From the NCBI GenBank assembly GCA_023253235.1, contig JALRHE010000210.1:1-10431 (forward strand): a stretch of 10,431 bases of DNA. Reading direction: 5' to 3'. This DNA is from Steroidobacteraceae bacterium. GTDB lineage: Bacteria; Pseudomonadota; Gammaproteobacteria; Steroidobacterales; Steroidobacteraceae. The notes beneath the pieces were generated by a model. The model saw nothing but the letters and a program-made list of their open reading frames with translations, was not told the DNA's origin and did no database searches. Each line of letters begins with the position of its first letter. Within the stretch, counting starts at the first letter, position 1. Below are positions 1-6,203 of the stretch, one piece after another. Both the position numbers and the translations under genes were made by a program.

Positions 1-135
1 CATCCCGACCCATCCAAAGCCTTGTCCGACGGCCCGAATGCCTGGCCGCTGCCGCGCATGGCTTCACTGCTCGAGACCCTGCTCGAGCTAGACCGTATCG
101 TGAAATCCAAACCTTTCGAGGAAGATCAAAAATGA
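1..135 (+). CDS. kdsA: 3-deoxy-8-phosphooctulonate synthase (Kdo-8-P synthase), C-terminal end only
   Basis: The window opens inside this gene, so only the last 44 codons and the TGA stop are visible. KdsA condenses arabinose 5-phosphate with phosphoenolpyruvate to make Kdo 8-phosphate for the lipopolysaccharide inner core; it is cytosolic. The tail reads HPDPSKALSDGPNAWPLPRM and then a helical, Leu-rich end. The 'alsDGPnaWPL' stretch matches the family C-terminus (E. coli KdsA has DGPCSWPL at the same place). The stop (133-135) overlaps the eno start in an ATGA arrangement, and kdsA-eno adjacency is common in proteobacteria, which supports the call. The catalytic core lies upstream of the window, so intactness cannot be judged. 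It could in principle be the related DAHP synthase, but the C-terminal motif and the neighbour favour KdsA. Confidence 0.85.
   Translation, partial: HPDPSKALSDGPNAWPLPRMASLLETLLELDRIVKSKPFEEDQK
118..124 (+). promoter_or_regulatory. Ribosome binding site of eno
   Basis: GAGGAAG lies 7 nt before the ATG at 132, inside the last codons of kdsA. It is a strong Shine-Dalgarno match with normal spacing and fixes the eno start. Confidence 0.8.
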
Positions 136-1415
136 GCCGCATCATCGACATCCGTGCCCGCGAGATCATCGATTCTCGGGGCAATCCCACCGTCGAAGCG
201 GACGTGATTCTCGCCAGCGGCGCAGTCGGTCGCGCAGCGGTTCCGTCGGGCGCCTCGACCGGCACGCGCGAGGCGGTTGAACTTCGCGATGGCGACAAGA
301 AGCGCTATTTCGGCAAGGGCGTGCTGAAGGCGGTTCGCAACGTCAACACCGTCATCCGCGGCGCCTTGCTCAAGCGTGATGCGCGCGATCAGGAAGATAT
401 CGATGCGCGCATGATTGCGCTCGACGGCACCGACAACAAAGGTCGTCTCGGCGCCAATGCGCTGCTGGCCGTATCGCTCGCTGTGGCGCATGCAGCGGCT
501 GAGGATACCGATCAGTCCCTGTGGCGTTATCTTGCTCGCGGCCGCAAGCCAGTGATGCCGGTGCCGATGATGAATCTCATCAACGGTGGTGCGCACGCCG
601 ACAACAGTCTCGACATCCAGGAATTCATGATCCTGCCGGTCGGTGCCAAGAGCTTCAGCCAGGCGCTGCAGCAAGGTGCAGAGGTGTTCCACACCTTGAA
701 GGGCATTCTGAAGGGCAAGAAACTGACGACGGCGGTAGGCGATGAGGGCGGTTTCGCACCGAACCTCGCCTCGAACGAGGCGGCGCTGAAGTTGCTGCTG
801 CAGGCGATCGAAAAGGCCGGCTATCGTCCGGGCAAGGACATCTACCTGGGCCTCGATGTGGCGAGTTCGGAGTTCTTCAAGAAAGGCCGCTACGAGTTGC
901 ACGGCGAGGGCCGCAGCTTCACCGCGGCGCAGTTCACGCGCTACCTGCGCAAGCTCGTCGACAAGTATCCGATCATCACTATCGAAGATGGCATGGCCGA
1001 GGGTGACTGGACTGGTTGGGCGGGGCTCACCGAGGAGCTGGGCGCTGACTGCCAGCTCGTGGGTGATGATCTTTTCGTCACCAATACGGCAATTCTGGCC
1101 GATGGCATCCGCAAGGGCATCGCCAACTCCATCCTCATCAAGGTCAACCAGATCGGTACCCTGACTGAGACGCTCGAAGCGATCGAACTCGCTACGAGCT
1201 CGGGATACTCGGCGGTCGTCTCGCATCGCTCGGGTGAAACCGAGGATTCGACAATTGCCGATATTGCCGTTGCCACCGCAGCGACCCAGATCAAGACCGG
1301 TTCCATGTCTCGATCCGATCGCATCGCCAAGTACAACCAGCTGCTGCGCATCGAAGAGGAGCTCGGCGGCAAGGTGCGTTACGCAGGGCGCGAGGCTTTC
1401 CCCGTAAAACTCTGA
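132..1415 (+). CDS. eno: Enolase (phosphopyruvate hydratase)
   Basis: Enolase interconverts 2-phosphoglycerate and phosphoenolpyruvate in glycolysis and gluconeogenesis; it needs Mg2+ and usually works as a cytosolic dimer. In many proteobacteria it also binds RNase E in the degradosome. The protein has 427 residues, the usual bacterial length. It begins with the family N-terminus (I-x-x-R-E-I-x-DSRGNPT, to residue 20) and has the mobile loop SGASTG at 39-44. Metal and catalytic positions appear intact: His155, Glu164, Glu205 (GDEGG, 204-207), Asp242, Glu285 (IEDGM), Asp312, catalytic Lys337 (LIKVNQ), His365-Arg366-Ser367 (SHRSGETED) and Lys388 (KTG). The start follows a strong GAGGAAG site and overlaps the kdsA stop by four bases (ATGA), so expression is probably coupled to kdsA at least in part. 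The product of enolase is a substrate of KdsA. No defects seen. Confidence 0.98.
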   Translation: MSRIIDIRAREIIDSRGNPTVEADVILASGAVGRAAVPSGASTGTREAVELRDGDKKRYFGKGVLKAVRNVNTVIRGALLKRDARDQEDIDARMIALDGTDNKGRLGANALLAVSLAVAHAAAEDTDQSLWRYLARGRKPVMPVPMMNLINGGAHADNSLDIQEFMILPVGAKSFSQALQQGAEVFHTLKGILKGKKLTTAVGDEGGFAPNLASNEAALKLLLQAIEKAGYRPGKDIYLGLDVASSEFFKKGRYELHGEGRSFTAAQFTRYLRKLVDKYPIITIEDGMAEGDWTGWAGLTEELGADCQLVGDDLFVTNTAILADGIRKGIANSILIKVNQIGTLTETLEAIELATSSGYSAVVSHRSGETEDSTIADIAVATAATQIKTGSMSRSDRIAKYNQLLRIEEELGGKVRYAGREAFPVKL

Positions 1416-1465
1416 GGCGAAAGACTTTCTTTTGCTCCAATCAAGGTTTAATCTGTAAATCCATA

Positions 1466-1798
1466 ATGATCAGAGTGTTCGCAGGGGGGCTCGTTGCACT
1501 GACGGTACTGTTGCAGTACCGCATCTGGCTGTCTGCGGACGGCGTCAGTGAAGTGCATCGCCTGAAGTTGGCTGTCGCGCAGCAGAGCACTACGAACACC
1601 GAGCTGAAACGCCGGAACGATCAACTCGCTGCCGAAGTCGCCGATCTCAAGGGCGGGCTCGTTGCCATCGAGGAGCGGGCTCGCAGCGAGCTCGGCATGA
1701 TTGGTCCGAGCGAATCTTTCTATCAAGTCGTGCCCAAGGTCATCACGGCGCCGCCCGCCAGTGAGCTGACCGATCGAACTCGCACGGCTCAGCGCTGA
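1466..1798 (+). CDS. ftsB: Cell division protein FtsB
   Basis: FtsB is a small bitopic inner-membrane protein that forms the FtsQ-FtsB-FtsL complex of the divisome and helps activate septal peptidoglycan synthesis. The 110-residue protein has a short cytoplasmic N-terminus, one membrane segment at about residues 3-21 that ends in LQYRIWLS, and then a periplasmic coiled coil at about 29-70 rich in Leu, Asn, Gln and charged residues (TELKRRNDQLAAEVADL). The family-typical EERARSELGMIGPSESFYQ follows. This matches E. coli FtsB closely (WLQY, NDQL, EERARNELSM, ETFY). It lies 50 nt after eno. That gap is AT-rich, with a TTTAAT box at 1447-1452 that could be a -10 element, but I see no good -35 and no clear Shine-Dalgarno site before the ATG. 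The C-terminal tail after residue 92 is Thr/Arg/Ala-rich and probably disordered. Confidence 0.95.
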   Translation: MIRVFAGGLVALTVLLQYRIWLSADGVSEVHRLKLAVAQQSTTNTELKRRNDQLAAEVADLKGGLVAIEERARSELGMIGPSESFYQVVPKVITAPPASELTDRTRTAQR

Positions 1799-1799
1799 G

Positions 1800-2552
1800 T
1801 TGACCTCGCCCGTGACGCCGCCGCGCTACTGGCTTGTGATGCCGGCAGCCGGACGCGGCAAGCGTCTCGGTGGCACGATCCCCAAACAATTTTTGACCGT
1901 GGCAGGGCGACCCTTGATCGCCTGGGCGTTACAGCCCTTCTTTGACGATCCTCGCTGCGCAGGCGTCATGCTGGCTATCGCACCCGATGACGTCGACTGG
2001 GTTGGCGTTCGTGCCTCGCTGCCACGCCCGGTGCTCGAAACGACGGGTGGCGCCGAGCGAGCGGATTCGGTGCGTTTGGCGCTGCAGGCCTTGCTGGCGC
2101 GCGGTGCCCAAGCGGCCGATTGGGTGCTCGTGCACGATGCGGCGCGACCCTGTATCTCGAACGCCGAGATCAAAGCGCTCGTCGATGCGGTGGTGGCACA
2201 TGCCGAGGCTGACTCGCCCGCGGGTGACTTGCGAGCAGGTGGACTGCTCGCTGTGCCATTGGCCGATACGCTCAAGCGCGGTCGCTCGCGTAGCGAGGCC
2301 ACCGTGCCGCGCGAAGGGCTCTGGCGTGCACTCACTCCGCAAATGTTTCGCTTGGGCGGTTTGCTACAGGCATTGCAACAAGCAGAGTCCGAGGGACGCA
2401 AACCGACCGACGAGGCGCAGGCGATGGAGTGGCAAGGCAGCGAGCCGCTGCTCGTCGGTGGCGAGTCGACCAATATCAAAGTGACGACCTTCGCGGATCT
2501 GCGGCTCGTGGAAGGCATCTTGCAAGCGCGCAGTAGAGGAGAGTCGTCATGA
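1800..2552 (+). CDS. ispD: 2-C-methyl-D-erythritol 4-phosphate cytidylyltransferase
   Basis: IspD transfers CMP from CTP to methylerythritol 4-phosphate, the third step of the MEP isoprenoid pathway. The 250-residue protein has a Rossmann-like nucleotidyltransferase fold signature. The CTP loop PAAGRGKRLGGTIPKQF at 15-31 includes Arg22 and Lys29, which align with catalytic Arg20 and Lys27 of E. coli. VHDAARPC follows at 111-118 with the metal-binding Asp113, then the PLADTLKR segment at 153-160, LWRALTPQMF at 174-183, TDEA at 203-206 and NIKVT at 225-229 with Lys227. The start used is TTG at 1800, one base after the ftsB stop. An in-frame GTG at 1812 is an alternative that would shorten the protein by four residues. 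Neither has a clear ribosome site, which suggests coupling to ftsB translation. The stop overlaps the ispF start (ATGA). Function is secure; the exact start is not. Confidence 0.95.
   Translation: MTSPVTPPRYWLVMPAAGRGKRLGGTIPKQFLTVAGRPLIAWALQPFFDDPRCAGVMLAIAPDDVDWVGVRASLPRPVLETTGGAERADSVRLALQALLARGAQAADWVLVHDAARPCISNAEIKALVDAVVAHAEADSPAGDLRAGGLLAVPLADTLKRGRSRSEATVPREGLWRALTPQMFRLGGLLQALQQAESEGRKPTDEAQAMEWQGSEPLLVGGESTNIKVTTFADLRLVEGILQARSRGESS
2536..2541 (+). promoter_or_regulatory. Ribosome binding site of ispF
   Basis: GAGGAG, continuing into GAG, lies 7 nt before the ATG at 2549, within the last codons of ispD. ispF therefore has its own strong initiation signal despite the overlap. Confidence 0.8.
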
Positions 2553-3028
2553 GTATTCGAGTGGGATCGGGCATCGACGTGCACGCCTTCGGACCGGGTG
2601 ACCACGTGATGTTGGGCGGTGTTCGCATCGCCCACTCGCAGGGTGTGAAGGCGCACTCCGACGGCGATGTGCTGTTGCACGCCTTGTGCGATGCCTTACT
2701 CGGCGCGGCAGGTCTTGGCGATATCGGCCAGCATTTTCCCGACACTGATCCGCAGTGGAAGGGGGTGGCGAGCGAGGGCTTCGTGCGTCACGCGCTGCGC
2801 TTGCTCGCGGATCGCGGCTATCGCGTGAGCAATGTTGATCTCACCCTGTGTTGCGAGGCGCCGCGCCTCGCGCCTCATCGCGATGCAATTCGCGACACCG
2901 TGGCAGGCTTGCTGCAGCTGCCTGCCGATGCCGTGAACCTCAAGGCGACGACGACCGAGAAGCTCGGCTTTTTGGGTCGCGCCGAGGGTCTTGCGGCGTT
3001 CGCTACTGTCCTCATCGAGCAAAATTAA
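2549..3028 (+). CDS. ispF: 2-C-methyl-D-erythritol 2,4-cyclodiphosphate synthase
   Basis: IspF cyclises CDP-methylerythritol 2-phosphate to methylerythritol 2,4-cyclodiphosphate with loss of CMP, the fifth MEP-pathway step. It works as a homotrimer with a metal ion at each subunit interface. The 159-residue protein has the usual length. The metal triad is visible as Asp10 and His12 in GSGIDVHAF and His44 in DGDVLLHAL. The conserved GDIGQHFPDTDP lies at 57-68. The nucleotide-contacting KATTTEKLGFLGR at 132-144 includes Thr136 and Glu137, equivalent to the conserved Thr-Glu of E. coli. The start ATG overlaps the ispD stop, and a GAGGAG site precedes it. ispD and ispF are adjacent, as in many proteobacteria; in some taxa they are fused, but here they are separate genes. 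The stop TAA is 2 nt before the truD ATG. No anomalies. Confidence 0.97.
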   Translation: MSIRVGSGIDVHAFGPGDHVMLGGVRIAHSQGVKAHSDGDVLLHALCDALLGAAGLGDIGQHFPDTDPQWKGVASEGFVRHALRLLADRGYRVSNVDLTLCCEAPRLAPHRDAIRDTVAGLLQLPADAVNLKATTTEKLGFLGRAEGLAAFATVLIEQN

Positions 3029-3030
3029 TC

Positions 3031-4065
3031 ATGGAAGAACTGGCTTTGAATCCGCCGCGGGTTGCGGCGCCCTTGGGTCGTGCGCGCATCCGCGAAGTGC
3101 CTGAAGATTTCGTGGTCGATGAAGTGCTCGGCTTCACGGCCTCAGGTCAGGGTGAGCACGCCTTGTTGCGCGTACGCAAGCGCGGCTCGAACACCGGCTG
3201 GGTGGCCAAAGAAATCGCGACTCGCGCCGGCGTTCGCCCGCATGACGTCGGTTACGCCGGCCTGAAGGATCGGCATGCCGTCACCACGCAGTGGTACACC
3301 GTGCCGACGCGCCGTCGACCAGCAGCCGATTGGCTTGGCGTCCAGGGCGATGGTTACGAAGTGATCGAGGCGTATGCACACTCGCGCAAATTGCCGCGCG
3401 GTGCTCTCGAGGCCAATCGATTTTCGATCACGTTGCGCGGTTACGACGGCGATATCGAGGCCTTGCGAACACGGGCGACCGAGGTCGCACGTACCGGCGT
3501 GCCGAATTATTTTGGCCCACAACGTTTCGGGCGAGATCTCGCCAATCTGCGAGCGGGCGATGCCCGCGATGCGATGTTCCGCTGGTCAGCCTCGCGCAGT
3601 TTGATCTTCAACGCGGTACTCGCGGAACGAATCACGGTCGGTAACTGGAACCGCTTGCACCTCGGCGAGCGGGCGAATCTCGATGGCCGTAATTCGAGTT
3701 TCGTCGTCGAGGCACTCGATGCCGCCTTGCAAGAGCGACTCGACACGCTCGATATCCATCCGACCGGTCCGATGTGGGGTGAGGGCGGTTGTGGCATCGA
3801 GGGTGAGATGGCGGATTTCGAAACGGCGATCGCTGCGCGTTATCCGGAGTTTCTCGAGTGGCTGCGCGCGGATCGTCTCGCGGCGGCGCGACGCCCGCTG
3901 CGTGTGGCGGTGCGCGAACTGTCGGTCAACGTGAGTGACGACGGTGCACCGATCTTGAATTTCACTTTGCGCTCGGGCAGTTTCGCCACCACCGTACTGC
4001 GTGAATTCATCGATATCGTGCCCGGCGAGGGGTCATCCGGTTTCAGGGAGTCCGACGATGCTTGA
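3031..4065 (+). CDS. truD: tRNA pseudouridine(13) synthase TruD
   Basis: TruD isomerises uridine 13 of certain tRNAs (tRNA-Glu in E. coli) to pseudouridine. I chose the ATG at 3031, 2 nt after the ispF stop, because it gives 344 residues, close to the E. coli protein (349), and starts at the conserved N-terminal region. The open frame upstream of it runs over ispF and has no family signature. Visible motifs are FVVDEVLGF near residue 30, SNTGWVAKEIA at 53-63, GYAGLKDRHAVTTQ at 74-87 with the catalytic Asp80 at the same number as in E. coli, VPNYFGPQRFG at 157-167, HPTGPMWGEG at 243-252 and GSFATTVLREF at 316-326. The region between 176 and 300 is the TruD-specific insertion domain. The Shine-Dalgarno signal is weak, so coupling with ispF is likely. 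The stop overlaps the next gene by 8 nt. The ispD-ispF-truD order is as in E. coli. Confidence 0.96.
   Translation: MEELALNPPRVAAPLGRARIREVPEDFVVDEVLGFTASGQGEHALLRVRKRGSNTGWVAKEIATRAGVRPHDVGYAGLKDRHAVTTQWYTVPTRRRPAADWLGVQGDGYEVIEAYAHSRKLPRGALEANRFSITLRGYDGDIEALRTRATEVARTGVPNYFGPQRFGRDLANLRAGDARDAMFRWSASRSLIFNAVLAERITVGNWNRLHLGERANLDGRNSSFVVEALDAALQERLDTLDIHPTGPMWGEGGCGIEGEMADFETAIAARYPEFLEWLRADRLAAARRPLRVAVRELSVNVSDDGAPILNFTLRSGSFATTVLREFIDIVPGEGSSGFRESDDA
4045..4050 (+). promoter_or_regulatory. Ribosome binding site of the enoyl-CoA hydratase/isomerase gene
   Basis: AGGGAG lies 7 nt before the ATG at 4058 inside the 3' end of truD. It decides for this start over the in-frame ATG at 4001, which lacks a comparable site. 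Confidence 0.7.
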
Positions 4066-4807
4066 GATCATCCAACACGGCAGCGTGCGCGAACTACGCT
4101 TAGCGCGAGCACCGGTCAACGCACTGAATACCGAATTGATCAGCGCGCTCGATGCGGCGATCGAGCTCGCCGAAACGGAAGCGGCAGCGGGTGCCTCGTT
4201 GCGTGCACTCGTGATTTCCGGCAATCCGAAGTTGTTCTCGGCGGGTCTCGATCTGCGTGAGATCACGGGACCCACCGAGACCGCTCGCACCTTGGTGCTG
4301 GCCTTCTCGCAGTTGCAGTTGCGTCTCGCGCGAGCCTCGCTGCCGTTGATCGCCGCGATCACCGGTCACAGTCCGGCGGGCGGGGCTGTGATTGCCATCC
4401 TGTGTGATCATCGCATCATGGCCAAAGGTGCCGCGCGCATCGGCCTCAACGAGGTGCAGGTGGGTTTGTATCCCGGCGAGACGATCTTCCGTTGTTACGA
4501 ACGCATCCTCGGCACCGCCAAAGCGGCGAATTTTCTGACCCGTGGGGCGATGCTCACCGCCGACGAAGCGCTCGCCGCCGGTCTTGTCGATGAATTGGTC
4601 GAACCGGAGCAGGTGATCGCTCGCGCTATCGCGATCGGCCAAGAGATTGCGGCACTGCCGCCCGAGACTTATCGCAAGACTCGCGCACTGGTACGGGCGG
4701 ATCTCGTTCGTATCATCGAGCATCCGAACGAGAGTCTGGCTTCGCTGATGAAAGACGGTTGGATTACGGCGGAGACTCGCGCACAGATGGCGAAGCTGCT
4801 GCGCTGA
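4058..4807 (+). CDS. Enoyl-CoA hydratase/isomerase family protein, resembling delta3,delta2-enoyl-CoA isomerase
   Basis: This is a crotonase-fold protein of 249 residues, a normal length. The oxyanion-hole segments are visible: LFSAGLDLREI at 59-69 and ITGHSPAGGAV at 101-111. The next conserved part, CDHRIMA, is followed by RIGLNEVQVG at 127-136. This LNE-x-Q-x-G pattern and the PAGGA loop are close to mitochondrial delta3,delta2-enoyl-CoA isomerase (ECI1), in which the Glu of that motif is the catalytic base; here it is Glu132. A true hydratase would normally carry two catalytic Glu residues, and the first (in GADxxE-type loops) is replaced by a Pro-Ala loop. Isomerisation of unsaturated fatty acyl-CoA in beta-oxidation is therefore the more likely reaction, by inference. 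The start overlaps the truD stop by 8 nt with a good AGGGAG site. No other fatty-acid gene is nearby, so the substrate is unknown. Confidence 0.85.
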   Translation: MLEIIQHGSVRELRLARAPVNALNTELISALDAAIELAETEAAAGASLRALVISGNPKLFSAGLDLREITGPTETARTLVLAFSQLQLRLARASLPLIAAITGHSPAGGAVIAILCDHRIMAKGAARIGLNEVQVGLYPGETIFRCYERILGTAKAANFLTRGAMLTADEALAAGLVDELVEPEQVIARAIAIGQEIAALPPETYRKTRALVRADLVRIIEHPNESLASLMKDGWITAETRAQMAKLLR

Positions 4808-4811
4808 ACTG

Positions 4812-4835
4812 CTCCGGCGCGTCGGCGCGTCGGAG
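4812..4835 (+). terminator. G+C-rich stem-loop between convergent genes, possible terminator
   Basis: A 10-bp stem (CTCCGGCGCG with its partner at 4826-4835) closes a TCGG tetraloop. All pairs are Watson-Crick except one G-T wobble at 4817/4830. It begins 5 nt after the stop of the plus-strand enoyl-CoA gene and ends 2 nt before the stop triplet of the convergent Smr gene. There is no run of T on either side, so it is not a textbook intrinsic terminator; it may act with Rho or protect 3' ends. In minus-strand RNA the wobble becomes a C-A mismatch, so it should be more stable in the plus-strand transcript. Confidence 0.5.
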
Positions 4836-4836
4836 G

Positions 4837-5370
4837 TTAGCCTTGCAGCAAGACGTAGATGGCGCCGGTGCCGCCATCGCGCTGGTTCGCCGAGCAGAAC
4901 GCGACGACGTTCTCCGCACGCCGCAGAATCACATTGACCGCTTGCTTGAGCACGGGACCACGCGGGCCTGAGCCTAAGCCTTTGCCGTGGATGATGCGTA
5001 CACAGCGCTGTTGGCGTGCGATGCACCGCGACAGAAAGTCGCGCAATTCCCGCTTGGCTTCCGCGACGATGAGACCGTGCAGATCAAGCTCGGCTTCGAC
5101 GCGGTAGTAACCCCGTCGCAGGCGGCGCATCACCGCATCTTGTACACCGCCGCGCCGGTAGGAGAGATCGTCGCCGAACTCCACATCGAGATCGATCGGT
5201 GTGAGGACGAGGCTGTCCTCAAGCACCTCCGCTTCGCCGAGACGACGAAAGCGCGCGCGCGGTGGTGGCGGCTTCGGGCGATGACGAACACGCGGCTGAT
5301 GGCGAAGCGGTTTGGCACCGCGAACCGCCTCACGAAAGGCGCGAACGTCTTCCTCTGGCGGCTTACGCAT
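4837..5370 (-). CDS. Smr-domain protein, SmrA/YdaL-like
   Basis: Proteins with an Smr domain are nucleic-acid endonucleases; E. coli SmrA (YdaL) and SmrB (YfcN) are relatives, and SmrB cleaves mRNA at collided ribosomes. I start at the ATG at 5370 (177 residues) because a perfect GGAGGT lies 9 nt upstream; the in-frame ATG at 5397 has no such site and lies close to a -10-like box. The N-terminal part (PPEEDVRAFREAVRGAKPL) is the usual opening of this family, followed by a Pro/Arg-rich linker at about 24-43. The conserved RRGGVQDAVMRRLRRGYY at 72-89 leads into the Smr domain with DLHG at 96-99, IIHGKG at 126-131 and GGTGAIYVLL at 166-175. The DLHG and HGKG motifs are intact. The spacing and the IIHGKG and GG-x-GA-x-YV pattern look nearer to SmrA than SmrB. 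It is the only minus-strand gene between truD and surE. Its cellular target cannot be told. Confidence 0.88.
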   Translation of the reverse strand: MRKPPEEDVRAFREAVRGAKPLRHQPRVRHRPKPPPPRARFRRLGEAEVLEDSLVLTPIDLDVEFGDDLSYRRGGVQDAVMRRLRRGYYRVEAELDLHGLIVAEAKRELRDFLSRCIARQQRCVRIIHGKGLGSGPRGPVLKQAVNVILRRAENVVAFCSANQRDGGTGAIYVLLQG

Positions 5371-5379
5371 CCTGCTGCT

Positions 5380-5385
5380 ACCTCC
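5380..5385 (-). promoter_or_regulatory. Ribosome binding site of the Smr-domain gene
   Basis: Read on the minus strand this is GGAGGT, 9 nt before the ATG at 5370. It is the best Shine-Dalgarno match in this region and decides the start of the Smr gene. Confidence 0.8.
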
Positions 5386-5399
5386 AACCGTGGGCATTC

Positions 5400-5429
5400 A
5401 GTATATTGGCGAGCTCCACAGGTCTCCAA
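5400..5429 (-). promoter_or_regulatory. Candidate sigma70-type promoter for the Smr-domain gene
   Basis: On the minus strand TATACT (5405-5400) matches the -10 consensus at five of six positions. TTGGAG (5429-5424) lies 18 bp upstream and matches the -35 consensus at three of six. Transcription would begin near the discarded ATG at 5397 and give a short leader with the GGAGGT site. On the plus strand the overlapping TATATT (5402-5407) could serve surE in the same way, though I see no good -35 for it. Predicted from sequence only. Confidence 0.4.
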
Positions 5430-5444
5430 GAACAAACTCGCCCG

Positions 5445-6203
5445 ATGAAGATTCTCGTCAGCAACGACGACGGGTACCGGGCGCCGGGTATCCTCGCCCT
5501 GCGCCAATCCCTCACAGGTCTCGCCGAACTCACCGTTGTCGCTCCGGAGCGCAACCACAGCGGCGCGAGTAATGCCTTGACGCTCGAAGCACCCCTGCGG
5601 GTGACAAATTACGAGCCGCAGGCCTATTTCGTCTCGGGTACGCCGACCGACTGTGTGCACCTGGCGATTTCCGGGCTGTTCGATTTCGAGCACGACATGG
5701 TCGTCTCGGGGATCAACAACGGCGAGAACTTGGGCGATGACGTCCTGTATTCCGGCACGGTTGCTGCCGCCATCGAGGGGCGCTTTCTGGGCTTGCCGAC
5801 CGTGGCATTTTCCTTGCGCCGCCCGGCTCAGGGTGAGATGGATTACACCGCTGCAGGGCGCGTGGCGCGGCTCGTAGTGGAGCGCTTGCTGGCCAAGCCG
5901 CTCGATCGAAACATGATTCTCAACGTCAACATCCCGCATCGGCCTTACTCGGAGCTGCGCGGTTTTAGAGCCACTCGCTTGGGGCACCGCCATCGCGCTG
6001 AGAAGATCACCCGCGCGCTCGATCCACGCGGCCGTGAGGTCATCTGGGTGGGTCAGGCTGGTGAAGGGCAGGATGATGGTCCCGGCACCGATTTTCATGC
6101 CGTTGCCGAGGGCTACGTGTCGATCACACCGCTGCAGGTGGATCTGACCCGCCATGGCGAGATCGCAACGGTGGAGCGTTGGTTGGCCGGCATCGGCGAA
6201 TGA
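5445..6203 (+). CDS. surE: 5'/3'-nucleotidase SurE
   Basis: SurE is a metal-dependent phosphatase that removes phosphate from nucleoside 5'- and 3'-monophosphates, with some exopolyphosphatase activity in E. coli; it is a stationary-phase survival protein. The ATG at 5445 gives 252 residues, the standard length, beginning MKILVSNDDGYRAPGI; the open frame upstream runs antisense to the Smr gene and is not part of it. The active-site metal ligands are visible: Asp8 and Asp9 in NDDG, Ser39 in ERNHSGASNA, and Asn91/Asn92 in SGINNGENLGDDVLYSGTVAAA. SGTPTDCV lies at 64-71. The Shine-Dalgarno signal is poor. The stop overlaps the pcm start (ATGA), the usual surE-pcm pairing. It is divergent from the Smr gene with 74 nt between the chosen starts, so a promoter must lie there or within the Smr 5' end. 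Confidence 0.97.
   Translation: MKILVSNDDGYRAPGILALRQSLTGLAELTVVAPERNHSGASNALTLEAPLRVTNYEPQAYFVSGTPTDCVHLAISGLFDFEHDMVVSGINNGENLGDDVLYSGTVAAAIEGRFLGLPTVAFSLRRPAQGEMDYTAAGRVARLVVERLLAKPLDRNMILNVNIPHRPYSELRGFRATRLGHRHRAEKITRALDPRGREVIWVGQAGEGQDDGPGTDFHAVAEGYVSITPLQVDLTRHGEIATVERWLAGIGE

Noticed and set aside
126..1226. Long minus-strand open frame opposite eno (366 codons)
   Set aside because: It is an antisense shadow of a complete enolase gene in GC-rich DNA, with low-complexity Arg/Ala-rich content and no recognisable domain or ribosome site.
1447..1467. AT-rich boxes (TTTAAT, CATAAT) between eno and ftsB as a promoter
   Set aside because: No acceptable -35 lies at the right distance, and the second box overlaps the ftsB start codon, so I did not list it as a promoter.
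1826..2680. Minus-strand open frame opposite ispD and ispF (284 codons)
   Set aside because: It is rich in Ser, Arg and Thr, as expected for a reverse-frame shadow, and crosses the junction of two well-supported genes.
2855..2869. GAGGCG/CGCCTC hairpin with 3-nt loop inside ispF
   Set aside because: A 6-bp stem is expected by chance in such GC-rich coding sequence and lies in the middle of a gene.
2848..3030. Possible N-terminal extension of TruD from 2848
   Set aside because: The extension overlaps ispF in another frame and shows no family similarity; ATG at 3031 aligns with the usual TruD start and puts the catalytic Asp at residue 80.
5371..5397. Upstream ATG (5397) for the Smr-domain gene
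   Set aside because: It has no Shine-Dalgarno site and lies just after a -10-like box, whereas ATG at 5370 has a perfect GGAGGT.
5262..5444. Possible N-terminal extension of SurE from 5262
   Set aside because: It is antisense to the Smr gene, and the conserved SurE start MKILVSNDDG begins exactly at 5445.
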